DNA of 64,000 nucleotides, from the NCBI RefSeq assembly GCF_000878195.1, contig NZ_JXST01000020.1:49825-113824 (forward strand), given 5' to 3'. Position numbers and translations under genes: made by a program. Below are positions 8,585 to 15,434 of this stretch, in pieces. Origin of the DNA: Mycolicibacterium llatzerense (GTDB lineage: Bacteria; Actinomycetota; Actinomycetes; Mycobacteriales; Mycobacteriaceae). Under the pieces are notes generated by a model, which ran no database searches, had not been told where the DNA came from, and saw only the letters and a list, made by a program, of their open reading frames with translations. Position 1 is the stretch's first letter. Every line of letters starts with the position of its first letter.

Positions 8585-8631
8585 CGTCAACCGTAGGTTG
8601 ACGATTGTGAATCGTCAACCGGTAGTTGACG
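8585..8631 (-). promoter_or_regulatory. Tandem palindromic operators in front of clpC2
   Basis: Two copies of one palindrome stand 28 bases apart: CGTCAACC-gta-GGTTGACG at 8585-8603 (eight-base arms, perfect) and CGTCAAC-cggta-GTTGACG at 8613-8631 (seven-base arms). The first begins directly before the clpC2 ATG and the second lies where a promoter core would be. Because ClpC2 has its own helix-turn-helix, the simplest reading is autorepression. Confidence 0.75.
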
Positions 8632-8635
8632 AAAA

Positions 8636-9289
8636 TTACGAATGCCGCAGGGTGTCCCAGTCGTGCTCGGTTTCCAGTTGCTCGATGGCCTTCGCAGTGC
8701 GCTCTTTCAGTACCAGGGTCACGGTCAAGGCGAGCAGGCCGCCGACCAGCAAGGCGACCCAAGAGAACCGGGCCAACCACTTCTCGGCGGCCACGCCCAA
8801 GTAGTAGACGACGGCCGTGGTGCCGCACGCCCACACGATGCCGCCGGCCGCGTTGGCGGCCAGGAAGCGCGTGTAGTGCATCTTGAGGGCTCCTGCCAGC
8901 GGCCCGGCGAAGATGCGCAGCAGCGCGACGAAGCGGCCGAAGAACACGGCCCAGACGCCCCAGCGGCTGAAGAGTCGGCGGGCGAGCGCCACGTGGCCCG
9001 GGCCGAAATGTTTGGGGAACCGGCGGCCGAGACGTTCGAACAGTGACATGCCGAAGCGTCGGCCGATGCTGTATCCGATCGAGTCGCCGATGATGGCGCC
9101 GGCGGCGGCAGACAGTCCGACGCCCACGGGGTCGATGTCGAGAGTGTGCCGCGATGACATGACCGCGGCCGTGACGAGAATGATCTCGCCCGGCAGCGGG
9201 ATGCCCAGACTTTCGAGCCCGATCACGAGCCCGACCACGAGGTACACCGCCAGCGGTGGGATCGATTGCAGCAGCGCGTCGACGTCCAT
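8636..9289 (-). CDS. DedA-family membrane protein
   Basis: A 217-residue membrane protein of the DedA/SNARE-associated family. Typical features are the N-terminal GLESLGIPLPGE motif, with the conserved glutamates, and FFGRFVALLRIFAGPLAGA, with the conserved arginines, followed by two C-terminal helices. DedA proteins are now considered lipid flippases/scramblases, for example for undecaprenyl phosphate or phosphatidylethanolamine. The gene ends four bases beyond the second clpC2 operator, so clpC2 could receive read-through from it. Confidence 0.9.
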   Translation of the reverse strand: MDVDALLQSIPPLAVYLVVGLVIGLESLGIPLPGEIILVTAAVMSSRHTLDIDPVGVGLSAAAGAIIGDSIGYSIGRRFGMSLFERLGRRFPKHFGPGHVALARRLFSRWGVWAVFFGRFVALLRIFAGPLAGALKMHYTRFLAANAAGGIVWACGTTAVVYYLGVAAEKWLARFSWVALLVGGLLALTVTLVLKERTAKAIEQLETEHDWDTLRHS

Positions 9290-9307
9290 GCCGCTAAGGA
9301 TGCACTA

Positions 9308-9829
9308 CTACGGCGTTGGTGTCGGCGCAGGCGGCGCCGGTGCGGGCGCCGGGGCGGGGGCACCGCCGCCTCCGCCGAGGGTGCCGAGAATGGCGATCGC
9401 GGCGCGGGCCTGCGGAGAGATGTTCGGACCGGGTCCGGGGGAGTCTGGTGCGGCATCGGTGACGTGCCACGGCTGGCAGCCGCTGGTCTTGAACGCCTTG
9501 TCGGTCTCATCGATGAGCACGACCTGCGGCTTGGCGGTCATGGCGCTGTCGATGACGTTGTTCTTGGCGTGCGGGTCTGCATTGTTCATCCGGCGCCAGT
9601 AGCAGCGTTTGTCGCCGACGGGTCCGGCGGTGGCGTAGGTGCCGGGTGCGATGTCCTTGCCGACGATGAACAGTCCATCACCGTCGATGCTGGTCTTCGG
9701 GCCTGCGGCGTTCGGCGCGGCAGGGCCCGGAGGGGCCGGCGTGGGGTCGGCCACGGCGACGGCCGTCGATGCGCCCCAGCTCACCACGGCCAGTGCCGCG
9801 GCGGCGGCGATCGACGTCTTTGAGCTCAT
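9308..9829 (-). CDS. Exported protein with Pro-Ala tail, function unknown
   Basis: A 173-residue protein with a signal peptide (cleavage probably after AVAVA) and a mature domain built around DGLFIVGKDIAPGTYATAGP and the tryptophan/cysteine segments RCYWRRM and SGCQPW. The VGxDIxPGTY...CYW pattern recurs in small secreted proteins of actinobacteria, where the two cysteines probably form a disulfide; I know no function for it. The C-terminus is a Gly run followed by an Ala-Pro-rich tail that could sit in the wall. It starts 18 bases upstream of dedA and may be cotranscribed with it. Confidence 0.72.
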   Translation of the reverse strand: MSSKTSIAAAAALAVVSWGASTAVAVADPTPAPPGPAAPNAAGPKTSIDGDGLFIVGKDIAPGTYATAGPVGDKRCYWRRMNNADPHAKNNVIDSAMTAKPQVVLIDETDKAFKTSGCQPWHVTDAAPDSPGPGPNISPQARAAIAILGTLGGGGGAPAPAPAPAPPAPTPTP

Positions 9830-9883
9830 GGGGTCAAAGTTTAGCTCTTCTAGCTATGTGCGTGGGGCGATGAGTGGCCAAGA

Positions 9884-9930
9884 AAACAGCGAAGGGCGTG
9901 GGCCGTTGCGGCCCACGCCCTTCGCTGTTT
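9884..9930 (-). terminator. Intrinsic terminator with 22-base perfect stem
   Basis: The arms at 9884-9905 and 9909-9930 are perfect complements separated by a three-base loop. On the minus strand the stem is followed by a T-rich tract (TTTTCTT). It lies ten bases beyond the stop of the repeat-containing exported protein and separates it from the next minus-strand gene. Confidence 0.88.
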
Positions 9931-9940
9931 GCGCGAGAGA

Positions 9941-10276
9941 TCAGTGCTGCGGTGCGAAAATGCCGCCGACGAGGCCGACGAGCTGGTTGGTGGCGTAGGT
10001 GCCGAGCACGCCGGTGTTGTGGTTGTAGTAGGTGCCCGCGGTGCCGGCGGCCTGGTTGTAGTAGGTGCCGGCCTGGCCCAGGGCCTGCTCGTTCGCCGTG
10101 CCGAACTGGCCGACGGCCTGGTTGAGCTGGGTGCCGAACTGGCCGATCTGCTGGATCGGGTTCGGCGGCGGGGTCGGGGCGGCCGAGGCGGCGCCGGCAC
10201 CGGCGAGCGCGACGATCGCGGCGCCTCCGGCGAGCGCGATCGATCCTGCGATACGACGAGTGGTGATGTTAGCCAT
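9941..10276 (-). CDS. Small exported protein with five 11-residue repeats
   Basis: A 111-residue protein with a clear signal peptide (basic start, GSIALAGGAAIVALAGAG core, cleavage after ASA). After a short Pro-rich linker, residues 45-99 consist of five consecutive 11-residue units with consensus GxxGTxxxxxx (for example GQFGTQLNQAV and GQAGTYYNQAA). The end is hydrophobic (QLVGLVGGIFAPQH). The repeats are Gln/Asn/Tyr-rich, which could give a helical rod or an aggregating surface protein. I do not recognise a named family. It has an AGGAGG ribosome-binding site and its own strong terminator, so it is probably well expressed as a single gene. Confidence 0.75.
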   Translation of the reverse strand: MANITTRRIAGSIALAGGAAIVALAGAGAASAAPTPPPNPIQQIGQFGTQLNQAVGQFGTANEQALGQAGTYYNQAAGTAGTYYNHNTGVLGTYATNQLVGLVGGIFAPQH

Positions 10277-10775
10277 GATGAGGGTCCCTCCTGGAGCGAA
10301 AGTCGCTTACAGCAAACATTTGTAGTCCAGATTCGCGCCTCGCGCAACCATATGAGCGAACTTCTTGGAAATGTTCACTTTGCGATTTGGGATTTGCTGT
10401 AGGCAAAGAGGGTCATCGTCGACGTATCGACGGGTGGGGCGGGTGTGGTGTCGGGGCTGGATCGTGGGTCGAACTGAAAGAACTCGTCTGCAAGGCGTTG
10501 AACTGTACTGATGCCTGTCTCGTTGCACCTTTTGAGTGGGCCGCACGCGCACTGGGGACGAGGCTGAGAACATTACGTCAACCAAATTAGCTGCGTGGCG
10601 ACTCAAATTCGTCGCGTAGCTATTGAATGAGACGCATCGGTCTACTTCATCGACGAATAGCAGTAAAGCGTTACACGCTGGGCTATGGCTATCCGAGCGT
10701 GTTCACTGTGTCCGAGCCCTCGCAGCTGCGCGGTGGTATTTGGATGCCCTGGTGGAGGGGCTTTCAAACGGGTAG
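10277..10775. other. Intergenic stretch of about 500 bases without a supported gene
   Basis: This is the only gene-free stretch over 300 bases. The right part of its left half must carry the promoter of the repeat protein, whose AGGAGG site is at the left edge. The middle is less GC-rich than its surroundings. An open frame of 67 codons on the plus strand (10387-10590) has no ribosome-binding site or recognisable protein features, and I see no tRNA, hairpin terminator or repeat. A regulatory RNA cannot be excluded. Confidence 0.4.
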
Positions 10776-10806
10776 GCTATGACTGATTGACCAAGGGAGT
10801 CATAGC
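10776..10806 (+). promoter_or_regulatory. Palindromic operator overlapping the ribosome-binding site of a tetR gene
   Basis: A perfect inverted repeat, GCTATGACT at 10776/7-10784 and AGTCATAGC at 10798-10806, with a 13-base spacer containing AAGGGAG. The right arm ends one base before the TetR start codon. It probably binds the regulator encoded next to it; as RNA it could also hide the ribosome-binding site. Confidence 0.6.
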
Positions 10807-10807
10807 T

Positions 10808-11404
10808 ATGGCGGTGGCGTTTACCCCGGACGAGAAGGACGGCATTGCGCGTGTCCTGGTCGAGACGGCGGAGCAGTTGTTCGCCACCCAGGGCCTGAAG
10901 AAGACGTCGCTGGACGAGCTCGTGCAGGCGGCGGGAATCAGTAAGGGCAGCTTCTACGTGTTCTTCGACTCGAAGGAGTCGCTGTATCTCGAAGTGATGC
11001 TGCGGCGTGCGCCTCTGGTGGCCTCGGGGCTGAGCGAAGCGCTGAGCCGTCCGGTCGACGAGGAGAACCTGGTCGGCCTCATGCGTGCCATGACCGACGT
11101 GCTTGTCGACGATCCGTTCTATCGGCGGCTGCTGATGCGCGCCGACGAGCTGACGGCGGTCACCCGTCGCGTCGGGCCCGAACAGCTCGCCCGGGTGGTG
11201 CCGCAGGTCGTCAGCCCGGTGCTCGATTACCTCGTGGCCGGGCAGCGGGCCGGCGTCCTGGTCGACGACATCGCGCCGACGGCCCTCCTGGGCGTCATGC
11301 GGTCCGTCGGGCTGGTGGTGATGAGCCGTGACCGGTTCGGAGCCGAATACGACGACGTGCTCGATGCGACCATCCGGACTCTGGCAAGGGGGATGCTCCG
11401 ATGA
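10808..11404 (+). CDS. TetR-family transcriptional regulator
   Basis: A 198-residue TetR repressor. The N-terminal DNA-binding domain spans residues about 10-60, with the helix-turn-helix LDELVQAAGISKGSFYVFF followed by DSKESLYLEV. The C-terminal ligand domain is not assigned. The ATG at 10808 is preferred to the TTG 21 bases upstream because AAGGGAG sits at proper distance before it. Its stop overlaps the next start (ATGA), so it is coupled to the membrane protein, the likely regulated gene. Confidence 0.9.
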   Translation: MAVAFTPDEKDGIARVLVETAEQLFATQGLKKTSLDELVQAAGISKGSFYVFFDSKESLYLEVMLRRAPLVASGLSEALSRPVDEENLVGLMRAMTDVLVDDPFYRRLLMRADELTAVTRRVGPEQLARVVPQVVSPVLDYLVAGQRAGVLVDDIAPTALLGVMRSVGLVVMSRDRFGAEYDDVLDATIRTLARGMLR

Positions 11405-11880
11405 AACTGCTGGACAAGTACGCCAGCGCCGCCGGCATGAGCGAGGAGGTCTGGCGCCGTCACGCCAATCCGTGGAGTGTATGGACCCGATTCGCGGCCA
11501 TCCCGCTGATGATGCTGGCCATCTGGAGCCGCGTTTGGATCGGGTGGTGGGCGCTGGCGCCGATCGGCGTCGTCATCCTGTGGCTGTGGTGGAATCCGCA
11601 CGCGTTTGCCCCCGTCGACAAACCCGTTGCCTGGTCGTCCCGTGGCATCTACGGCGAGCGGCTGTGGCTGCAGGATCGCTCGCGCATGCCAGCGGGGTTC
11701 GCTGTGGTGCAAAGGGTTTGGATCGTCGGCGCTCTGGTCGGTGCGGCGCTGCTGGTGTGGGGACTCGCCGCGCTGCTCATCTGGCCGACGGTGTTCGGCG
11801 CCGTGCTCGTCGTGTACGGGCAGCTGTGGCGCATCGACCGGCTCGGCATCTTCTACGACGAGGTGACCGCGGGTCGGTGA
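11401..11880 (+). CDS. Membrane protein of the DUF6653 type
   Basis: A 159-residue protein with about four membrane helices in two pairs. The start (MSEEVWRRHANPWSVWTR) and the centre (WWNPHAFAPVDKP) are conserved in a family of small bacterial membrane proteins that I would assign to DUF6653; no function is known to me. It overlaps the upstream tetR by four bases, and the regulator probably controls it. Confidence 0.75.
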   Translation: MKLLDKYASAAGMSEEVWRRHANPWSVWTRFAAIPLMMLAIWSRVWIGWWALAPIGVVILWLWWNPHAFAPVDKPVAWSSRGIYGERLWLQDRSRMPAGFAVVQRVWIVGALVGAALLVWGLAALLIWPTVFGAVLVVYGQLWRIDRLGIFYDEVTAGR

Positions 11881-11936
11881 CCGGACTCTTATCTCGTTTG
11901 GCCACGCGCGGGGGAGCACTGCGTGAGAATGGGCCG

Positions 11937-12149
11937 ATGCGCGAGTTCAGCGAAGAGCGAGCGATCGGTCAAGTCGTGGCACGCCTGGCGGCTCGATACC
12001 CGGCGCTCGATCCTGACTGGATCGCCGCCGCAGTTCGGCAAGCGCACGAGGGTTTCGCGTCGAGCGCGGTGCGGGATTTCGTGCCCCTCCTGGTGGAGCG
12101 GCACGTCCGCGAGCAACTCGATGAAGGCCTGCGAGCCGCTGCGGTCTGA
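11937..12149 (+). CDS. Small three-helix protein
   Basis: A 70-residue, wholly helical and charged protein (MREFSEERAIGQVVARLA at the start, LLVERHVREQLDEGL near the end). It resembles short mycobacterial proteins predicted to form three-helix dimerisation bundles. No signal or membrane segment is present and the role is unknown. I chose the ATG at 11937 because the homologous part begins there; the frame is open further upstream in shadow of the preceding gene. Confidence 0.6.
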   Translation: MREFSEERAIGQVVARLAARYPALDPDWIAAAVRQAHEGFASSAVRDFVPLLVERHVREQLDEGLRAAAV

Positions 12150-12171
12150 GGCGGGTTCCTGCGGCCTCTGA

Positions 12172-12363
12172 TCAGCCTTCGCAGGCGATGCCGTCGCCAT
12201 CACGGTCTTGGGACGCCTTGTAGTCGGGATCTCCCTGAGGGATGTTGTACCGGCCGTCGGCATGAGCTGCCGAACAGTTCTTGTAACCGGACGCCTGGGC
12301 GGCGGGGGCTATGGCGACTCCGCCAGACGTGATCAGGGCAGCAACGATCAACGCACGCAACAA
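12172..12363 (-). CDS. Exported excalibur-domain calcium-binding protein
   Basis: A 63-residue protein with a signal peptide (LIVAALITSGGVAIAPAAQA) and a single excalibur domain: YKNCSAAHADGRYNI followed by SQDRDGDGIACE. The DxDxDG loop resembles the EF-hand calcium loop and the two cysteines should form a disulfide. These small proteins act outside the membrane, but their purpose is unknown. The start is a TTG (12363 or 12360) after a weak GAGG site. A near-perfect palindrome stands about 30 bases upstream. Confidence 0.85.
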   Translation of the reverse strand: MLRALIVAALITSGGVAIAPAAQASGYKNCSAAHADGRYNIPQGDPDYKASQDRDGDGIACEG

Positions 12364-12391
12364 CTCGACCTCGGAGAGTTAGCTCGGATCG

Positions 12392-12409
12392 GCAATATGC
12401 CGATATTGC
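12392..12409 (-). promoter_or_regulatory. Palindrome upstream of the excalibur gene
   Basis: A perfect inverted repeat GCAATAT-gccg-ATATTGC, 29 bases before the TTG start of the excalibur gene. The short, AT-rich, symmetrical form fits an operator for a dimeric regulator better than a terminator. The regulator is not identifiable. Confidence 0.45.
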
Positions 12410-12540
12410 AAGGTGGACGCTACTGCTGTCGCTACTGGTCTGTATGCGAATTGAGAAAAAATCAGCGCATTGGTACGAATAAACTGTGGACTGCTGGATT
12501 CGGTAACCCGTCCACCTGTGCCGCCGCGAAACAAGAGAAA

Positions 12541-12562
12541 GGCCCGGTTCGAAAACCGGGCC
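12541..12562 (-). terminator. Terminator of the tRNA Gly-Cys-Val cluster
   Basis: A nine-base GC-rich stem (GGCCCGGTT / AACCGGGCC) with a four-base loop, followed on the minus strand by TTTCTCTTGTTT. It lies 14 bases beyond the 3' end of tRNA-Val(GAC), so it should end the tRNA transcript. Confidence 0.85.
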
Positions 12563-12575
12563 TGTCGTGAAGCGC

Positions 12576-12650
12576 TGGTGCGCGATACTGGGATTGAACC
12601 AGTGACCTCTTCCGTGTCAGGGAAGCGCTCTCCCGCTGAGCTAATCGCGC
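12576..12650 (-). tRNA. tRNA-Val(GAC)
   Basis: The minus strand folds into a complete cloverleaf: acceptor GCGCGAT/ATCGCGC, D arm with AGCTCAGCGGGAGAGC, anticodon loop CTGACAC (anticodon GAC) and T loop GGTTCAATCC. The 3' CCA is encoded. It is the last gene of a three-tRNA run transcribed leftwards. Confidence 0.97.
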
Positions 12651-12664
12651 CGGGTTGAAACTTG

Positions 12665-12738
12665 TGGAGGTGGAGACGGGAATCGAACCCGTGTGCACGG
12701 CTTTGCAGGCCGTTGCCTCACCACTCGGCCACTCCACC
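12665..12738 (-). tRNA. tRNA-Cys(GCA)
   Basis: A complete cloverleaf on the minus strand: acceptor GGTGGAG/CTCCACC, anticodon loop CTGCAAA (anticodon GCA), T loop GGTTCGATTCC and an encoded CCA. It stands 14 bases from tRNA-Val(GAC) and 27 from tRNA-Gly. Confidence 0.97.
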
Positions 12739-12765
12739 ACTGGGGCTGATGCCTTCGCACCTTCG

Positions 12766-12838
12766 AGCGGATGACGGGATTCGAACCCGCGACCCTCACC
12801 TTGGCAAGGTGATGCGCTACCAACTGCGCTACATCCGC
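12766..12838 (-). tRNA. tRNA-Gly(GCC)
   Basis: A complete cloverleaf on the minus strand: acceptor GCGGATG/CATCCGC, D arm with GCGCAGTTGGTAGCGC, anticodon loop TTGCCAA (anticodon GCC) and T loop GGTTCGAATCC. The bases after the discriminator read CGA, so unlike its two neighbours the CCA is not encoded and must be added afterwards. It is the first gene of the cluster. Confidence 0.97.
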
Positions 12839-12880
12839 GTTTCGCTTCGGTTGAACTTTGTTCGTCCGTTGCGATGCAAG

Positions 12881-12910
12881 ACATTAGTGCACGAATGCGA
12901 GCAGACACAA
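12881..12910 (-). promoter_or_regulatory. Probable promoter of the tRNA Gly-Cys-Val cluster
   Basis: On the minus strand, TTGTGT (12910-12905) and TAATGT (12886-12881) are separated by 18 bases, matching a housekeeping sigma promoter. Transcription would begin near 12874, about 36 bases before tRNA-Gly. Confidence 0.45.
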
Positions 12911-13127
12911 ATCGCGTGAAAACCGCTGGTAAACAGGCCGGTTCGGGGAGCTGACCGAGTCATGGCCGGTGTTTCAAGCGTTGCGTCCTGTGACTCCTGA
13001 GGCGGTGCGGTGGCGGGTTCGGGTGACCCGGGTGGGTGCGGCCGGATGCCGCGGGGCGCGATTCCCGTTCGGGTCACGGGACGTGTTAGTGTCTGTCGTC
13101 GCACCGATTCGGTCGGTGAGATTCCCC

Positions 13128-13202
13128 GGTCTCGTAGCTCAGGGGGAGAGCGTCCGCCTCACACGCGGAAGGTCACTGGTTCGATCCCAGTCGGGACCAC
13201 CA
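13128..13202 (+). tRNA. tRNA-Val(CAC)
   Basis: A complete cloverleaf on the plus strand: acceptor GGTCTCG/CGGGACC with one G-T pair, D arm with AGCTCAGGGGGAGAGC, anticodon loop CTCACAC (anticodon CAC), T loop GGTTCGATCC and encoded CCA. It is divergent from the Gly-Cys-Val cluster. The 127 bases after it show no clear terminator and no second copy of its 3' end. Confidence 0.97.
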
Positions 13203-13329
13203 CACAAACTCAGGTAGCCGCCGAGATTTGTATTCGTTGAATTGCCCTGAGCGCTGCGATGCTCAAAGGCATCCTGCGGGCCACCATTTGGGCCAAGTTT
13301 CTGTGATTCTCCGTGACGCGGTGGTGCGG

Positions 13330-14472
13330 CTAGACGATGCGAAGAGTGGCCACGGCGCCGTCAAGGAGTGCGTTGAATGGCTTCCCGCCTTCATGCTCCA
13401 AGTAACCCTGCAGGTCGTGCTTCGGATGATCCGCATACACCGATCGATAGAGCCAGGTGCTGCCCATGTTTGTCGACCTTTCGGCATTTTGAAAATAATC
13501 ATCGTTGGTCCCGAGGGACGTGTCGCCCAGGGACTGTGCGCCGACGAATGGCTTCTGCAGAGCGGGGTCGCGTTCGTTGAAACCGATTCCGAGCGATGAG
13601 TTTTTTGGAAGCGCGGCTCGCACTTTGGGTAACGAGTGACCATTACCTACAGCGGGCGCGAGGCATACAAGAGCTACTGACGGAGCCGATTGCAGCGTCG
13701 ATGCTTCATATTCGCCGACCTCGATGTGGTCGTCATAGACCGGGTCGGAAATGCAGCTGAACGCCACGCCCGCGCCGCGGCTGTGCGTGATGAACAGGAC
13801 TGGCAGGTCAAGGGGTCTCCTGTTCATGAGCGATCGAAGGCCGATCTGTCCGGCGATATTGGAGTACGTCATGGCGTCGAACCAGTACAACAACGGCGCG
13901 CGCCAGGTGAGCGGACCGCGGTGCATTCCGTCCCAAAACACCTCCAAATACACCGGTTTGAGTATTGGGTGATGCTGAAGCTGAGCCCTGATGCGAGAGT
14001 AATTCTCGGCCGCAGCAGGGAGAGCGTTGTTGTATCCGTGAATCAAGACGACCATGCAATTTGCCGGGACGCTCTTTGCTTTCGTCTTCAAAGATTCCGC
14101 GACTTGGGCAGTGGCGGCAGCAATTTGCGACGGGCCATACTCATAGCCGAGGCGATCAAGCTCGTGCCGGAGGGACCACGCGTAGTTGCTGCCTATGCGA
14201 GGTTGGCGTATGGCTGGAACATCTACTGATGTGGGATAGATGATTCCGTATTGGTCGAAAGCGACTCGTACCGTGTCGGGTGGCGCTGACGCCAAGTAAG
14301 TCGCGGAGGGAACGTTGTGGACGCCTGCCGTGAACGTGACAAGCCGGTAGAGCGCGCTGGTGAATCCTCTGAATCCTCGGTTTTGGATCACCTCGAGATC
14401 ATCGAAGGCTTGCTGGCGAGGGGTTGGCGAACTGCCCAAACTCGACGCGAAATTCACCCGTTCGGCCGACAC
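13330..14472 (-). CDS. Alpha/beta-hydrolase (COG4782-like), start uncertain
   Basis: About 380 residues with a serine-hydrolase core: the strand/oxyanion segment CMVVLIHGYNNALP, the nucleophile elbow LFITHSRGAGVAF (Ser between His and Arg) and later acidic and histidine candidates. This is the pattern of COG4782-type esterases of unknown substrate. No signal peptide is seen. The frame stays open far upstream, but that part lies over the GNAT gene and looks like a shadow; I chose the GTG at 14472, with GTG at 14457 as an alternative. The gene is richer in A/T and in rare codons than its surroundings, suggesting horizontal origin next to the tRNA. Confidence 0.65.
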   Translation of the reverse strand: MSAERVNFASSLGSSPTPRQQAFDDLEVIQNRGFRGFTSALYRLVTFTAGVHNVPSATYLASAPPDTVRVAFDQYGIIYPTSVDVPAIRQPRIGSNYAWSLRHELDRLGYEYGPSQIAAATAQVAESLKTKAKSVPANCMVVLIHGYNNALPAAAENYSRIRAQLQHHPILKPVYLEVFWDGMHRGPLTWRAPLLYWFDAMTYSNIAGQIGLRSLMNRRPLDLPVLFITHSRGAGVAFSCISDPVYDDHIEVGEYEASTLQSAPSVALVCLAPAVGNGHSLPKVRAALPKNSSLGIGFNERDPALQKPFVGAQSLGDTSLGTNDDYFQNAERSTNMGSTWLYRSVYADHPKHDLQGYLEHEGGKPFNALLDGAVATLRIV

Positions 14473-14539
14473 GTGCTCTGGTGACGGACCGGCCGCAGCT
14501 GCTATCCGATGCTTGACGTGGGTTGCGAGCGGAGTTGCT

Positions 14540-15277
14540 TCACCCTTCCTCTGGAATGACGACTTCCCACTGCCCGAAGATCTGCAAATCCAGGCTCGCG
14601 GCCAGCTTGTTCGAGGCGGCATTGTCCAGCTGGCACCGGTACTGCGGCTCGTATCCTTCAGTGAGCGCGTAGCGAAACATACCGCGCACCAAGGTCTTTG
14701 CGTGCCCTCGGCCCCGCGCGGCGCTGGTGGTGAGCACGCCGAGATCGGCCAACGGATACTCGTCGTCCCACGGATACATGCTGCCGATGCTGACCAGGTG
14801 CTGGCGGTCGTCGAATGCGCCGAACACGGCCCAGTGATCAAGCTCGACGTATGCGCCGTCCCAATCTTCTTCGGAAACGGCCGCTTTGAACGCCGCAAAC
14901 ATGTCGGCGTCCCTTTCGGTGAGGCGGCGGACGTTGATGGATTCGGTGTCGCCGAGGATGTCGTCGGCCGCGGAATCGGTGAGATAAAACACACTATCGG
15001 CGCCGTTCAGTACGACGCCTTGGGCGGCCAGCGCGGCCCGGACGTCGGTCTCTGTCGGATTGCCGAGCGCGGCAATGTCTTTGGCCAGTGCATCGGCGAC
15101 TGCGGGGCTGACGGCAATCGAGACGCGGTCATCGTCGGCAGTCCGCAAGATGGTGACGCGTTCGTTGTCGTCGAGATCGGGGTTGGCGGTGATCGTCAGA
15201 TATTCGTTGTTGTGCAACGGCTTCCCGCTGAACGCCGCGGCCCAGTAGTCGGTGATGACCGGTGCGAAGTCGGGCAC
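14540..15277 (-). CDS. GNAT-family acetyltransferase
   Basis: A 245-residue protein whose C-terminal half is a GNAT domain: [20 protein letters not shown] carries the acetyl-CoA-binding R/Q-x-x-G-x-A loop, followed by [18 protein letters not shown], the usual last helix. The N-terminal 110 residues are less typical, as in two-domain members of the family. The substrate is unknown. The GTG at 15277 is chosen because AGGAG lies seven bases before it. The hydrolase lies 67 bases downstream on the same strand. Confidence 0.82.
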   Translation of the reverse strand: MPDFAPVITDYWAAAFSGKPLHNNEYLTITANPDLDDNERVTILRTADDDRVSIAVSPAVADALAKDIAALGNPTETDVRAALAAQGVVLNGADSVFYLTDSAADDILGDTESINVRRLTERDADMFAAFKAAVSEEDWDGAYVELDHWAVFGAFDDRQHLVSIGSMYPWDDEYPLADLGVLTTSAARGRGHAKTLVRGMFRYALTEGYEPQYRCQLDNAASNKLAASLDLQIFGQWEVVIPEEG

Positions 15278-15434
15278 GGGAGTACTCCTGGGGCGCTGGA
15301 AGCATTGGGGTGGGCAGGTCGCATCTTCCTGCGGCCCCACTCAATCGGCAACGCATTTTCTCGAGCCGTACCACCCGACTGCTACCTTAATGAACATAGT
15401 TTTCATTATCGTTAGCGGTCGGAGGGGATGCGTG

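Noticed and set aside
10387..10590. Plus-strand frame of 67 codons in the intergenic stretch
   Set aside because: No ribosome-binding site, signal, membrane helix or recognisable composition.
13203..13329. Possible attachment repeat downstream of tRNA-Val(CAC)
   Set aside because: I looked for a second copy of the tRNA 3' end in this region and up to the PPE gene and found none; no integrase is present.
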